NCBI RefSeq assembly: GCF_004342885.1 | Contig: NZ_SMAB01000011.1 | Location: 1-64,000, forward strand | DNA: 64,000 nucleotides | Direction of reading: 5' to 3' | Source of the DNA: Tepidibacillus fermentans | GTDB lineage: Bacteria; Bacillota; Bacilli; Tepidibacillales; Tepidibacillaceae | Shown: in pieces, positions 40,239 through 49,557 of the stretch | How the letters are laid out: the number at the start of each line of letters is the position of its first letter | Numbering within the stretch: the first letter of the stretch is position 1 | The notes under the pieces: generated by a model | What the model was told of the DNA's origin: nothing | The model's input: the letters and a program-made list of their open reading frames with translations, nothing else | The model's database searches: none | Made by a program: the position numbers and the translations under genes

Positions 40239-42814
40239 TCCTTGATCACTTTACTTTTTGACTTCTTCGAATGGTAATAAGCCTGTTCAATCGTTTGGCC
40301 AATTTTTTGTCTTCGTTCTATTTCCTTTTGTGGATTCAACCCTTGTTTTCGTTCTAGATCCTGATACAACAGTGTTGCAAAGGTACCAATCTCTGTTCTT
40401 AATCGTTCAATCTCAATCTCTTTATCAAAAGACAAGTGAAGGCTTTTTACCCCATAGATTGGACTCATTTCATCAAGCGCATCCTTTGCCATTCCTTCTG
40501 GCATACATTTAAAAGGATAGATATGAAGGATTCCGTCTACTCCATCTTGTTCAATATGATGGCGAGCATATGCCACAGTGGGTTGCCCGTCGCCACCAAT
40601 TTCATGTTCTAAAAAAGGGTTGGCAAAAGGTTCTCGAACCCAACGATTTCGATGATACCAGCCAAGAGCTTCCAGTTTGTCTAACCATGGTTTTAAAAGG
40701 GGGTGCTGATTTAGATAATGCATCTTTAATCCTTTAAATGCCCCTTTGATAAAGTGACTTAAGCGCATTCCTTCTACCGCTTCGATTCCATGCTGCCCTA
40801 ACAAATGGTCAACGGTTCCCCGATTGGCAAAGGAAGTAAGAGCCACATAAATTTCGCCAACAACCACCACTTTTGGCTTGGGCTCAGAATCTTGCGGAAT
40901 TGAATCCAGGTCATAGAGTGCAGTATTCTTAATCTCTTCAATTTCTTCTAACGTATGAACGTGATCCAATTTCTCAATCCAATATTTCAAACGGAGAGTA
41001 GTCATCCCTTTTTGATATTCGTGAGCGCGAGTTACTAATGCCTTATTTTGTAGTTCTTCATAAGCAAGGAGCTTTTGCCACCCAGGCCAAACAATCTGTT
41101 TTAATTGTTTAATCAATTTGAATTCTGCCTTTATAGCCTGAAAACGTCCTTTACCTTTACCATGGTCAATTAAGATCGTGTCTAAAAGTCGAATGATTTT
41201 CTTGATCTGATCATTTTCTGCCACATTGGCTAATTCTTGAAGGAATGGGATCAGATCACGCCCCTCATTATCCAACGCAACCATTCCAAAAGTATGTCCA
41301 TAACGCTTTAACTTATCCGCGTATTCTTCTCGTAATGCTTTTTCGCCAGCGATGGCATACCAGCCAAAAGTACATGGTCCCTTTCCCCTTGCCATTAGGA
41401 GAATAATCCTTCTTGGTTCAACCATTTGCTCTAATTCTTTTGCCTCTTTTTCTAAATCATCTAGTAAACGATCCAATGTCTGGCGTACACTTCCCATACT
41501 GAAAGCATAAGGAGAACAGGTTTCCGTATAATGAACATTTCCCTTTTGAATGGTTTCCTCATTTACTGGTTTTGGCGGATATAAGTAATTCTGTAGTCCA
41601 AGTTGATACCAGATTTCTTTTAAAAGCAAATCAATTCCTGGACCCATATGTGGCCAAATAAATATCGGTCTAAGATTTCCCTGTTGAGCCACTTCTTTAA
41701 CTACAGGATTTTTTTCTAAACTGCTTGTGAGAATCACCCTGTTATTCTGTATTCGTTCATCCCGTTTTTGTTTAAGGAAACCAAGAATGGTTTCAAAGCG
41801 AGTATGGAAACCAACCCCACCTGTTTGTTCATCAAATTTAAACGTCCAAACGGGTTTTCCTCTTTCACGAATATATTGACTAAAATATTCAACTTGAAAT
41901 GCGTCAGGATGGCAGCCAAAACTACCAATGACAATAAAACCATCCACTTGCTCGAATACATAATCAATAAAAGCAAGTCCTAATTTATGAGTATCATAAA
42001 ATCCATTGATCTGTTGGTAGTATTGCTTTAGTTGTTCAAAGGGAATATCTTGAATCGTAAAGACTTCTACACCTTTTTTGATAAAATATTTTTTAATGTC
42101 AGCAGATAGAGCAGGATCTTCAGTTAAATAATGCCGTCCAACGATCGCTAAACGAATTTTCTCTTCATTTGCCAATTTCTGTTGATATTGATCTCTTTTC
42201 TTAACAACAATGATCTCGTAAGCCTCTTCAAAAGCATTTTCCAATTGTTCTTTGGTGAATTTTTCTTTACCATTGCCTTTTCCCATGATATCTCGATATA
42301 GTTTAAAACAAACATGACGCATATGGGATCTTTCAATGGATTCAATCTCTGGTGCGATAATTCTAGGAAGGGATTGAACTTTATGCAAGAGATATTGGGT
42401 TTTTTGCGATCCCACCAATTCTTGGAATACTTCGATTTGTTTATCACTGCTTTGCCTTAGATGATAACCGGCGATACTCCCTAAAGAGCGAATGATTACA
42501 CCATTTAAATCGCGGTACTTGGCACATGTGCTCGAATCGGGATATTCTCCTTTTACAATCGGTGTGATTAACAGATCAATCTCTGGATGTTCTTGAAGAA
42601 GATAGTAAATATGACCCACATAGATTCTTAAGGGTAAACAAAAGTCAGAACTCGCCAAAGTACTTCCTGCTTCAACGATTTGTGGTTTTGTCATTTTTGT
42701 TTTTCTTATAGGAAACTGCAAATTTTCCAGAAAGCGAAAAATCACTTGGCTTCCTAAATATTTTCCCGTAAAAGCAGTCGATACGCCAATCATTGGCTTT
42801 CGTATATCTTTCAT
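40226..42814 (-). CDS. 2-hydroxyacyl-CoA dehydratase-like protein (HgdB/DUF2229 type)
   Basis: An 862-aa protein related to the dehydratase subunits that receive an electron from HgdC-type activases. The N-terminal half (MIGVSTAFTGKY, SDFCLPLRIYVGH, EYPDSSTCAKYRDL) fits DUF2229; the later part contains TETCSPYAFSMGSVR, ARGKGPCTFGWYA, EHEIGGDGQPTVAYARHH and YPFKCMPEGMA, cysteines that could hold a cluster. In most bacteria these regions are one chain with the activase; here they form a separate gene 2 bp after it. The physiological substrate is unknown for this group. Confidence 0.8.
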   Translation of the reverse strand: MKDIRKPMIGVSTAFTGKYLGSQVIFRFLENLQFPIRKTKMTKPQIVEAGSTLASSDFCLPLRIYVGHIYYLLQEHPEIDLLITPIVKGEYPDSSTCAKYRDLNGVIIRSLGSIAGYHLRQSSDKQIEVFQELVGSQKTQYLLHKVQSLPRIIAPEIESIERSHMRHVCFKLYRDIMGKGNGKEKFTKEQLENAFEEAYEIIVVKKRDQYQQKLANEEKIRLAIVGRHYLTEDPALSADIKKYFIKKGVEVFTIQDIPFEQLKQYYQQINGFYDTHKLGLAFIDYVFEQVDGFIVIGSFGCHPDAFQVEYFSQYIRERGKPVWTFKFDEQTGGVGFHTRFETILGFLKQKRDERIQNNRVILTSSLEKNPVVKEVAQQGNLRPIFIWPHMGPGIDLLLKEIWYQLGLQNYLYPPKPVNEETIQKGNVHYTETCSPYAFSMGSVRQTLDRLLDDLEKEAKELEQMVEPRRIILLMARGKGPCTFGWYAIAGEKALREEYADKLKRYGHTFGMVALDNEGRDLIPFLQELANVAENDQIKKIIRLLDTILIDHGKGKGRFQAIKAEFKLIKQLKQIVWPGWQKLLAYEELQNKALVTRAHEYQKGMTTLRLKYWIEKLDHVHTLEEIEEIKNTALYDLDSIPQDSEPKPKVVVVGEIYVALTSFANRGTVDHLLGQHGIEAVEGMRLSHFIKGAFKGLKMHYLNQHPLLKPWLDKLEALGWYHRNRWVREPFANPFLEHEIGGDGQPTVAYARHHIEQDGVDGILHIYPFKCMPEGMAKDALDEMSPIYGVKSLHLSFDKEIEIERLRTEIGTFATLLYQDLERKQGLNPQKEIERRQKIGQTIEQAYYHSKKSKSKVIKEKAL

Positions 42815-42816
42815 GC

Positions 42817-45036
42817 TTATGCGGTCCCCCTTTCCAGCAAAGTTTCCACGAGATTTCGCTCTTGTTGATCTAAAATCATGCCATCAAACATTCCAAAATC
42901 ACAATCAATGGATTTATATCCGGAGATCGGAACCCCATTTTCTAAAAGGGTGATCACACCATGGCAAGTTCGATCACAGGAAGGATGCTGACAAGTCAAC
43001 GATTCCGTCTGATAATGGGAATTTAATACCCATTCAAAACCTTTAAATGCAGTATCATACCCTTTCTCATATGCTTCTTTGGCTAGCAAAGCGACTCCTA
43101 ATGCCCCTGCACCTACAACAAAACGGGGATCATCAGCAATAATCAACTCATCCGTTGATAACTGTAACGTCTCTTGAAATGCTTTTTGGATCGCTTGATT
43201 AAGGAAGGTTCCTCCTTGAGCAACGATGGGAACAGATAACACTTTTCCTTTACCGATATCAGATAAATAGGTACGGCAAATGGAATAAGCAAGTCCCATA
43301 AACAAATCATTGGTTTTAAACCCTAATCTCGCTTTATGGATAATGTCTGATTCACCAAAAACGGCACAACGACCAGATATCCTTGCAGGAGCTTTGGACG
43401 TTAGGGCAATTTTGCCAAATTCCTCTAAAGGAACTTCAAACCTTCTAGCAATCGCCTCAATGAACGCCCCTGCACCAGCTGCACATTTGTCATTCATCGC
43501 AAATTCAATTCCATGATCATTGAGCACAATGATTTTGGCATCATTGCCGCCAATATCCATAATCACTTTCACATCGGGAACGAAATGTTTCGCCCATGTC
43601 GTATGGGCGATAATTTCGGTTGCCTTTATATCTGAAGTGTCTTTGGTTTTTCTCGTAATCATATCTCTTGCTAGTTCAGCTGCACTTCCAGTTGTACCGA
43701 TTCCTCCTAAGGTTTGACCATTAGGAAGATGTTGTTCTAATTGGCTCAATGCTGTTTGGATCGCTTTCATCGCGTTACCAGAGGTTTCCACTGATCCAAC
43801 TGCCACTATATCGATCCCTATTTCAGTCCCTTTTATTAGCGCATACTTGGTTCCTCGTGATCCTCCATCTATCCCAGCAAAGTAGATCCCGTCAGCTATA
43901 CGAACTTTATTTGCGAGAGTAGGAATCTTTTGATCAATTTGTTTCCTTCTTTCCTTTGACCGATTGATCGGGATTTGTAGTTGGCTTTGAGCCTGAGGGT
44001 ATTCTTTTACATTCTTCGCTAGAAGAGATCCTTCACATCTTCCACCTAGCGTATCAAGAATTGTAGCTTGATCTCCGATTCGCTCAATCGGTTGAGAAAG
44101 TTCACAAGCATTATGACAACCATGGCAATAACGAACCTGACTATCAAATTCTCGTGTAAAGAAATCCTCTTTAAACGAAGACCCATTTCCTGCCTTTAAT
44201 TTTTCATCGCGAACAATGACAGCCATACCGATGGCACCCATAATATCATGGTGAGGAGGAACGATGACTTTTGTCTCAAGTTGACGTTCAAGCGCAGATA
44301 AGACTCCTTTATTAAAAGCAACCCCACCTTGAAAGAGAATAGGTTCCTTTAGTTTCTGCTCTTTGACTACATTGTTTATATAATTTTTTACCATGGCATC
44401 ACAAACGCCACGAAGTCGTTCCGACAATGCCACCCCTTTTTGTGTCAGGTGACGAAAATCTCGACGGGAAAAAACAGTACAGGTAGAGTCAATCTTTGCT
44501 GATATTTTGGCTTCAAGCGCGATATCACCAAAATCATCAAGTAGAACTCCAGCTTCATCGGCAATCTGTTTTAAAAATTCCCCTGTTCCTGCTGAACAAA
44601 TCGTATTCATATTAAAATAAACAGGTGTATTATTCTCATCAAAAACGATCACTTTCGAATCTTGGCCACCAATTTCAATAATCGTTCCAATTTTCGTTAA
44701 GGGTTGATGATCATTGTTTGGATCAGGAATCCATCCTTTTTTCAATACATGGAGAATTCCAAGCGAATGTGCAAAAATTTCGGTCCTTGTTAAATCACCA
44801 CCGAGGAGATGGCGGTTTAATTCCCGGCCACTTCCTGTTAGTCCAAGACCAACAACTTGATAGTCAGAGATGGACTCTAAATAGGATTGAAGAGCATGTT
44901 TTACTGCATCCACTTGTGTCGGAAATTGATCATGACGAATATAGATAGGCTTACCCACTAAATCTCCATTTTCATCAATCCCAACAACCTTCACTGTTGC
45001 CGACCCGATATCGACTCCAAGATAAACTTTTTCCAT
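42817..45036 (-). CDS. Double-domain CoA-enzyme activase (BcrA/BadF/HgdC-type ATPase)
   Basis: A 739-aa protein with two tandem ASKHA ATPase domains. The first (from residue 1) has YLGVDIGSATVKVVGID, ICSAGTGEFLKQIA and EIGGQDSKVIVFD; the second (from about 395) has GIDGGSRGTKYALIKG, KCAAGAGAFIEAIA and DIGGNDAKIIVLN. The two CxAGxG cysteines are the likely ligands of a [4Fe-4S] cluster. Between the domains lies CHGCHNACEL, and CQHPSCDRTCHG is near the C-terminus, so further clusters are possible. It probably drives one-electron activation of the 40226-42814 partner with ATP (inference from family). Confidence 0.85.
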   Translation of the reverse strand: MEKVYLGVDIGSATVKVVGIDENGDLVGKPIYIRHDQFPTQVDAVKHALQSYLESISDYQVVGLGLTGSGRELNRHLLGGDLTRTEIFAHSLGILHVLKKGWIPDPNNDHQPLTKIGTIIEIGGQDSKVIVFDENNTPVYFNMNTICSAGTGEFLKQIADEAGVLLDDFGDIALEAKISAKIDSTCTVFSRRDFRHLTQKGVALSERLRGVCDAMVKNYINNVVKEQKLKEPILFQGGVAFNKGVLSALERQLETKVIVPPHHDIMGAIGMAVIVRDEKLKAGNGSSFKEDFFTREFDSQVRYCHGCHNACELSQPIERIGDQATILDTLGGRCEGSLLAKNVKEYPQAQSQLQIPINRSKERRKQIDQKIPTLANKVRIADGIYFAGIDGGSRGTKYALIKGTEIGIDIVAVGSVETSGNAMKAIQTALSQLEQHLPNGQTLGGIGTTGSAAELARDMITRKTKDTSDIKATEIIAHTTWAKHFVPDVKVIMDIGGNDAKIIVLNDHGIEFAMNDKCAAGAGAFIEAIARRFEVPLEEFGKIALTSKAPARISGRCAVFGESDIIHKARLGFKTNDLFMGLAYSICRTYLSDIGKGKVLSVPIVAQGGTFLNQAIQKAFQETLQLSTDELIIADDPRFVVGAGALGVALLAKEAYEKGYDTAFKGFEWVLNSHYQTESLTCQHPSCDRTCHGVITLLENGVPISGYKSIDCDFGMFDGMILDQQERNLVETLLERGTA

Positions 45037-45077
45037 TCTTACTCACCTTAACCTATATCGTTTGATCTAAATTTATC

Positions 45078-45092
45078 AATCAAATATTGATT
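45078..45092. promoter_or_regulatory. Possible operator upstream of the activase gene
   Basis: AATCAA-ATA-TTGATT is a perfect inverted repeat 42 bp before the activase start. It resembles half-sites of FNR/CRP-type regulators, which would fit an oxygen-sensitive system, but spacing is not canonical. The rest of 45037-45256 is AT-rich and shows no other clear signal. Confidence 0.3.
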
Positions 45093-45256
45093 ATCTCCAA
45101 ACGTTAGCTTTTTTAAACAGCAAAAAAACTCTCATAACCTACCTCGCAAAAGTATCTAATATCTAATTCACTAGAAGGTACAAAAATCCTTTATTTTACC
45201 AATTAGATCTATGATTTGTATTTGTTATGCAAAGCAAAGACCCACATATAAAAAAA

Positions 45257-45414
45257 GGGTTGTATATTCCATCGCACTCCGTCATCCGTGCCCTTCTATG
45301 AATAAAGATGAAGGAGAGAAGGGCACTTCTGAAAGCACACAACGTGTACAAGTCGTGCTACACAGCTAAAGCTGCGAGTCACGTTATGTCGCAGCTTATG
45401 GAATATACAAACCC
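45257..45414 (+). repeat. Intergenic structured repeat, copy D
   Basis: The longest copy (158 bp). Outer arms GGGTTGTATATTCCATCGC and GCTTATGGAATATACAAACCC enclose two further hairpins: GTGCCCTTCT/AGAAGGGCAC (45288-45326) and AGCTGCGA/TCGCAGCT (about 45369-45396). It shares CTCCGTCATCCGTG and CTGAAAG with copy A. It begins 7 nt after the yvoF stop. Confidence 0.78.
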
Positions 45415-45421
45415 CTAAATG

Positions 45422-45910
45422 CTATTTATTTACCATCCGAATCAACTTAGCCGGGTTTCCTGCCACAAACGCATACGGGGGAACATCTTGGGTCACTACA
45501 GACCCAGCACCAACAACGGCATGATCCCCGATTGTCACGCCAGGTAAAATGAGCGAATTGGCACCAATCATTACATTGGAACCAATATACACATCACCAA
45601 GTCGATATTCATCGATCAGATATTCATGACATAAAATCGTGGTATTATATCCAATAATCGTATTGTCCCCAATATGGATTTTTTCTGGAAACATCGTATC
45701 CATCATCACCATTAAGGCAATCGCAGTTTTTTCCCCTATTTCCATATGAAGAAACGTCCGATACAACCAATTTTTTGCAGGCAACCAAGGGGTAAAACGG
45801 CCAATCGTAATGATGATAAAACTCTTCATGACCTTCCAAAAGCTAACTGTATCATACACTTGCCAAAGTGAATTACTTTCTTTCACCGGATATCGTTTTG
45901 TTTTCCTCAT
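45422..45910 (-). CDS. yvoF: Hexapeptide-repeat acetyltransferase (YvoF-like)
   Basis: A 162-aa left-handed beta-helix acyltransferase, with hexapeptide repeats from about residue 75 on ([50 protein letters not shown]). It is closest to maltose/galactoside-type acetyltransferases; the acceptor is unknown. It overlaps ppaX by 38 nt, so the two are translationally linked. The order hprK-lgt-yvoD-ppaX-yvoF is that of Bacillus, supporting orthology. Confidence 0.85.
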   Translation of the reverse strand: MRKTKRYPVKESNSLWQVYDTVSFWKVMKSFIIITIGRFTPWLPAKNWLYRTFLHMEIGEKTAIALMVMMDTMFPEKIHIGDNTIIGYNTTILCHEYLIDEYRLGDVYIGSNVMIGANSLILPGVTIGDHAVVGAGSVVTQDVPPYAFVAGNPAKLIRMVNK

Positions 45911-46559
45911 CTTCCTTGATTCCCCTCACGATCGGAATTAAATCACGCATATCCTTAATCACATAATCTGGATCAAACTGCTTTAGGAATTCTGGTCCTT
46001 TCAGACTCCATGCAACTCCAATCGCGGTTATCCCCGCATTTTTTGCAGCTTGAATATCATATTGGGAATCTCCTACCATTAATGTTGTTTCTGGATTTGC
46101 TCCCAAACGTTCCATTGCAAGCAGTACAGGTTCAGGAGCTGGTTTATGGAATTCCGTATCTTCGTAAGAGACAATCGTACTCATCAGTGAATCCATACCA
46201 AATCGCTTAAGACCCATCATCGTTGTATTTAGCATCTTTGTTGTAACAACGCCAAGGATAGCACCTTCTTGTTTTAATGTTTCAAGCACTTCCTTCACAT
46301 GAGGGAATTCAAGTACATACTCATCATGGGTACGAAGATTATGTTCACGATAAATTTTAACCATTTCCTCTGCATGTGACTCATCACCAAAGATAACCAT
46401 TTGTTCATATAATGGTTTACCCATATGAGGGATAATCATCTCGCGATTGTATTTTCCTGGATAAAACTGTTCGAGTGTATATAAAAACGAGTTTATAATC
46501 AACTCATTTGTATTCAGAATCGTTCCATCTAAATCAAATAGTAATGTTTTATACTTCAC
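45873..46559 (-). CDS. ppaX: Inorganic pyrophosphatase PpaX (HAD family)
   Basis: Hydrolyses the pyrophosphate released when HPr kinase/phosphorylase removes phosphate from Ser46 of HPr, pulling that reaction forward. The 228-aa HAD protein has [14 protein letters not shown] at residues 6-19, [24 protein letters not shown] and [15 protein letters not shown]. The cluster with hprK (three genes upstream) supports this role over general phosphoglycolate phosphatase. It overlaps yvoD by 4 nt. Confidence 0.92.
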   Translation of the reverse strand: MKYKTLLFDLDGTILNTNELIINSFLYTLEQFYPGKYNREMIIPHMGKPLYEQMVIFGDESHAEEMVKIYREHNLRTHDEYVLEFPHVKEVLETLKQEGAILGVVTTKMLNTTMMGLKRFGMDSLMSTIVSYEDTEFHKPAPEPVLLAMERLGANPETTLMVGDSQYDIQAAKNAGITAIGVAWSLKGPEFLKQFDPDYVIKDMRDLIPIVRGIKEDEENKTISGERK

Positions 46560-47512
46560 TTTGCTTCTCCCTTCACTACAAAATCAGTATGAACAATGAT
46601 TCGTTGCCACACCTTTGCCGTTAAAATGGTGATCAAAAAAGCCACACTTACTCGAATCAATAAAAGATAGAGAACATTGATCCCTAAAGGCACAAAAATT
46701 AATGTATCTTCAATCACTGCATGGCTAGCAACTAAAAAAATCGATAGCAAATATAAATCTCTTTTTGAGAGATTCTCTTCTTTTGCACTCTCAATAATCA
46801 CACCTGCCCCATATGCTAAGCCAAAAATTAGCCCTGCAAGAAGTGGAACAGATGTTTTTCCTGAAGAAAGACCTAATATTCTCGTTAAGGGTTCTAACCA
46901 TTTTGAAATAGTTTCAATCGCGTGAAAATCTTTTAGAACTTGAATAGCAAGCATTAATGGAAAAACGATAATGACAATTTGCCAAATACCGAGTGCGGAC
47001 TTCTCAATTGCGAACAATACAATCCCCGTCCATGTTTCAGGGTTTTGTGTCGTACTGGCAACCAAACCATATTGAGCTGCCTCTCCCCCTCCATGCCAAA
47101 AAAGGTTGATCAAGAAAGCAGCTATAAAAGATAAACCAACACGAATACCGATCGGCACGATCGCGTGTACACCGATTTTTTTCGCGACAGCTGTCTCTAC
47201 GAGCAAATTATGAGCAAAACTTAACATCACGGCAAGGATAAAGACATGTTTCACAGTCAAATGAAGGGATAAAATCGCCCCAATTGCTGCATAGAGATTC
47301 AATAAATAGCCTAATGCCAATGGAATCGCCGCCTCACCAGGGAGCCCGATCCATTTCATCAACGGATAAAAGATCCGAACGACCCAGTGAATGACAGGTG
47401 TAAAATTAAGGATCGTTACGATAAAGGTGATGGGGAAAATTACCTTCCCTAAAACCCATGTCGTTTTTACGCCTGACAAAATTCCTTTTTTCCATGTTTC
47501 TTTTGTGATCAT
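46556..47512 (-). CDS. yvoD: Membrane protein with nucleoside-recognition (Gate) domains, YvoD-like
   Basis: A 318-aa integral membrane protein with about eight hydrophobic segments and two Gate-type halves (VILLSFAHNLLVETAVA-like region near residues 95-110 and SHAVIEDTLIFVPLG near 265). Related proteins include the spore maturation proteins SpmA/SpmB and nucleoside transporters; no substrate is known for YvoD. It lies between lgt and ppaX, with repeat copy E in the gap to lgt. Confidence 0.83.
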   Translation of the reverse strand: MITKETWKKGILSGVKTTWVLGKVIFPITFIVTILNFTPVIHWVVRIFYPLMKWIGLPGEAAIPLALGYLLNLYAAIGAILSLHLTVKHVFILAVMLSFAHNLLVETAVAKKIGVHAIVPIGIRVGLSFIAAFLINLFWHGGGEAAQYGLVASTTQNPETWTGIVLFAIEKSALGIWQIVIIVFPLMLAIQVLKDFHAIETISKWLEPLTRILGLSSGKTSVPLLAGLIFGLAYGAGVIIESAKEENLSKRDLYLLSIFLVASHAVIEDTLIFVPLGINVLYLLLIRVSVAFLITILTAKVWQRIIVHTDFVVKGEAK

Positions 47513-47539
47513 TTCTCTCTGCCTCTCAAATCTAGAATT

Positions 47540-47595
47540 GGCTTGTATGTTCTAACGCTGCTCCGATCTCTCGCAGCATATAGAACATACAAGCC
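47540..47595 (+). repeat. Intergenic structured repeat, copy E (shortest full copy)
   Basis: A nearly perfect 56-bp hairpin: GGCTTGTATGTTCTA and TAGAACATACAAGCC form 15 bp, then ACGC against ATA as an asymmetric bulge, then TGC/GCA, around TCCGATCTC. It starts 3 nt after the lgt stop. The T-run at 47596 is on the side of the lgt stop, so it is not a terminator for lgt. Confidence 0.78.
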
Positions 47596-47598
47596 TTT

Positions 47599-48483
47599 TT
47601 AATCTTCATAATGAAGAGGATGATCTACTTTGTATTTCCGGTACCACATCAGAATCAGCGCAGCTAAAATGAGAACCACACCAATGAACTGAGCAATTCT
47701 GACATTACCGTATTCCATATTTCCAGGTTCAAAAAATAATCTCATTGGCGACCATAGGATATTCATCAAACTCGATAGCCAACTTGGCCCATTAAATGCC
47801 AAGCTGTCGGTTCGCAATCCTTCGATATAAAAGCGTCCAACGGAATACCAAATAAAATAGCTAAGGAAAACCATTCCCTGAATTGGATTCTTTTTTCGTA
47901 ACCATAACAACAAAAAGACGCCAATGAAATCCCAAAGAGATTCATATAAAAAGGTGGGATGGTAATATACTCCATTAATATTCATCTGGTTGATAATCCA
48001 TTGAGGAAGATGCATGTTCTGCAAAAATTCAAGGGAAACAGGGCCACCATGGGCCTCCTGATTCATAAAATTACCCCAACGACCAATCGCCTGACCTAAT
48101 AAAATACTAGGTGCGGCTAAATCAGCTAGTTTCCAAAATCGGACACCCTTCTTTTTGGAAAAGACATAAGCCGTTAATACCGATCCGATCAAAGCCCCAT
48201 GGATCGCTAAACCACCATGCCAAATCGCTATGATCTCCGAGGGATGTTTTGAATAATAATCCCATTGGAATAAAACATAATAGGCTCTGGCACCAATAAT
48301 CGCTGCAGGCACAGCATAAATCAAAAGATCCATTAAAAGATCAGAATCAAAACCAATTCGTTTTGTTTCCCATAGTGCTAGCAATAAACCAACAATAGCA
48401 GCAGATCCTAAAATTACTCCATACCAATGGACCTGAATCGGGCCAAGTTGGAATGCGATGGGATCAATATATCCTGTAACCAT
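47599..48483 (-). CDS. lgt: Prolipoprotein diacylglyceryl transferase
   Basis: Transfers diacylglycerol from phosphatidylglycerol to the lipobox cysteine of prelipoproteins at the membrane. The 294-aa protein has about seven membrane segments, the signature [14 protein letters not shown] near residue 146, [12 protein letters not shown] and the histidine of [11 protein letters not shown]. It follows hprK by 14 bp, as in Bacillus. Confidence 0.98.
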   Translation of the reverse strand: MVTGYIDPIAFQLGPIQVHWYGVILGSAAIVGLLLALWETKRIGFDSDLLMDLLIYAVPAAIIGARAYYVLFQWDYYSKHPSEIIAIWHGGLAIHGALIGSVLTAYVFSKKKGVRFWKLADLAAPSILLGQAIGRWGNFMNQEAHGGPVSLEFLQNMHLPQWIINQMNINGVYYHPTFLYESLWDFIGVFLLLWLRKKNPIQGMVFLSYFIWYSVGRFYIEGLRTDSLAFNGPSWLSSLMNILWSPMRLFFEPGNMEYGNVRIAQFIGVVLILAALILMWYRKYKVDHPLHYED

Positions 48484-48497
48484 ACGATTTCTCCTTT

Positions 48498-49424
48498 CTA
48501 ATGCTCCTCATCCATGAATTCAGAGAGGCGTTCTGTAAATTCTTTTGCTGCGTGATGTCCCATTATTTTTAAACGATAATTCATAGCAGCGACTTCAATA
48601 ATGACAGCAAGGTTACGGCCTGGACGAACAGGTATTGTGATCTCTGGGATTTCTGTATCCATAATCTTCATTTTTTGTTCATCAAGGCCTAAGCGTTCAT
48701 AATTTTTATCTTTATCCCACATCTCTAGTTTGACTACTTGTGTGATTTTCTTATGGATACGTACAGCACCTGCACCAAAAAGAGTCATAACATTAATAAT
48801 ACCTAATCCACGGATTTCTAGTAGATGACGGATTACTTCTGGTGCTGTCCCAATTAATTCATTTTCTGCAGTTTGGCGGATTTCCACCGCGTCATCAGCG
48901 ACTAAACGATGACCACGTTTTACAAGTTCTAATGCCGTTTCACTTTTACCGATTCCACTTGACCCTGTAATTAATATCCCTACTCCATACACATCAACCA
49001 GAACACCATGAAGTGTAATCGTTGGTGCCAATTGAGCCTCGAGATAGTTGGTTAGTTTACTAGCAAAGCGTGTAGTATTCATCGCTGTGCGAAGAATCGG
49101 AATTCTTTTCTTACAGGAGACCTCGATTAATTCCTCTGGTACAGACAAATTGCGAGCGATGATAATAGCTGGTGTCTCATCATGGCATAATTTTTCCATT
49201 CTTTCTTTCCGTACCCTTGAAGACAGTCCTTCAAGGAAGGTTAATTCTGTTTTCCCTAAAATTTGTACTCGTTCATAGGGATAATATGTAAAAAAACCCG
49301 CCATTTCTAGACCCGGTCGGCTTAAGTCACTCACCGTGATTTTTCGGTCTAGATCAGCAAGATCGCAGACTAACTCTAAATCAAAAGCATCTTTTAAATC
49401 TTTTACTTTTAGAATCTTTTTCAC
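48498..49424 (-). CDS. hprK: HPr kinase/phosphorylase
   Basis: Phosphorylates Ser46 of HPr and Crh when fructose bisphosphate and ATP are high and removes it when phosphate is high. The 308-aa protein has an N-terminal DRTGG-type domain, the Walker A loop [15 protein letters not shown] near residue 155, the catalytic AcidxH region [10 protein letters not shown] and the signature [13 protein letters not shown]. The start is GTG at 49424 behind GGAGGG; the neighbouring ATG is followed at once by TGA. Its promoter lies at 49514-49542, with a long palindrome in the leader. Confidence 0.97.
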   Translation of the reverse strand: MKKILKVKDLKDAFDLELVCDLADLDRKITVSDLSRPGLEMAGFFTYYPYERVQILGKTELTFLEGLSSRVRKERMEKLCHDETPAIIIARNLSVPEELIEVSCKKRIPILRTAMNTTRFASKLTNYLEAQLAPTITLHGVLVDVYGVGILITGSSGIGKSETALELVKRGHRLVADDAVEIRQTAENELIGTAPEVIRHLLEIRGLGIINVMTLFGAGAVRIHKKITQVVKLEMWDKDKNYERLGLDEQKMKIMDTEIPEITIPVRPGRNLAVIIEVAAMNYRLKIMGHHAAKEFTERLSEFMDEEH

Positions 49425-49469
49425 ATGGTTCCCTCCACTTGGAGATGATATGGAAATCTATATTAGCAG

Positions 49470-49499
49470 AACAGCGACTGATGTACATCAGTCGCTGTT
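49470..49499. repeat. Perfect 30-bp palindrome in the hprK leader
   Basis: AACAGCGACTGATGT and its exact reverse complement are joined without a loop. It stands just downstream of the hprK promoter, about 45 nt before the start codon. On the plus strand it is followed by a T-rich tail; on the minus (hprK) strand it is not, so it should not terminate hprK transcription. It may be an operator or a 5' stabilising stem. Confidence 0.7.
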
Positions 49500-49513
49500 T
49501 GTTTTTCCTCATT

Positions 49514-49542
49514 ATTATAGAATTTTTATAATTGAATGTAAA
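49514..49542 (-). promoter_or_regulatory. hprK promoter
   Basis: On the minus strand TTTACA (49537-49542), a 17-bp spacer and TATAAT (49514-49519) stand right after the msmX stop. The -10 is perfect. Confidence 0.8.
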
Positions 49543-49557
49543 GAAAATGAAATTCGA

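Noticed and set aside
47596-47600. Copy E as a Rho-independent terminator of lgt
   Set aside because: The T-run lies on the wrong side of the hairpin for minus-strand transcription.
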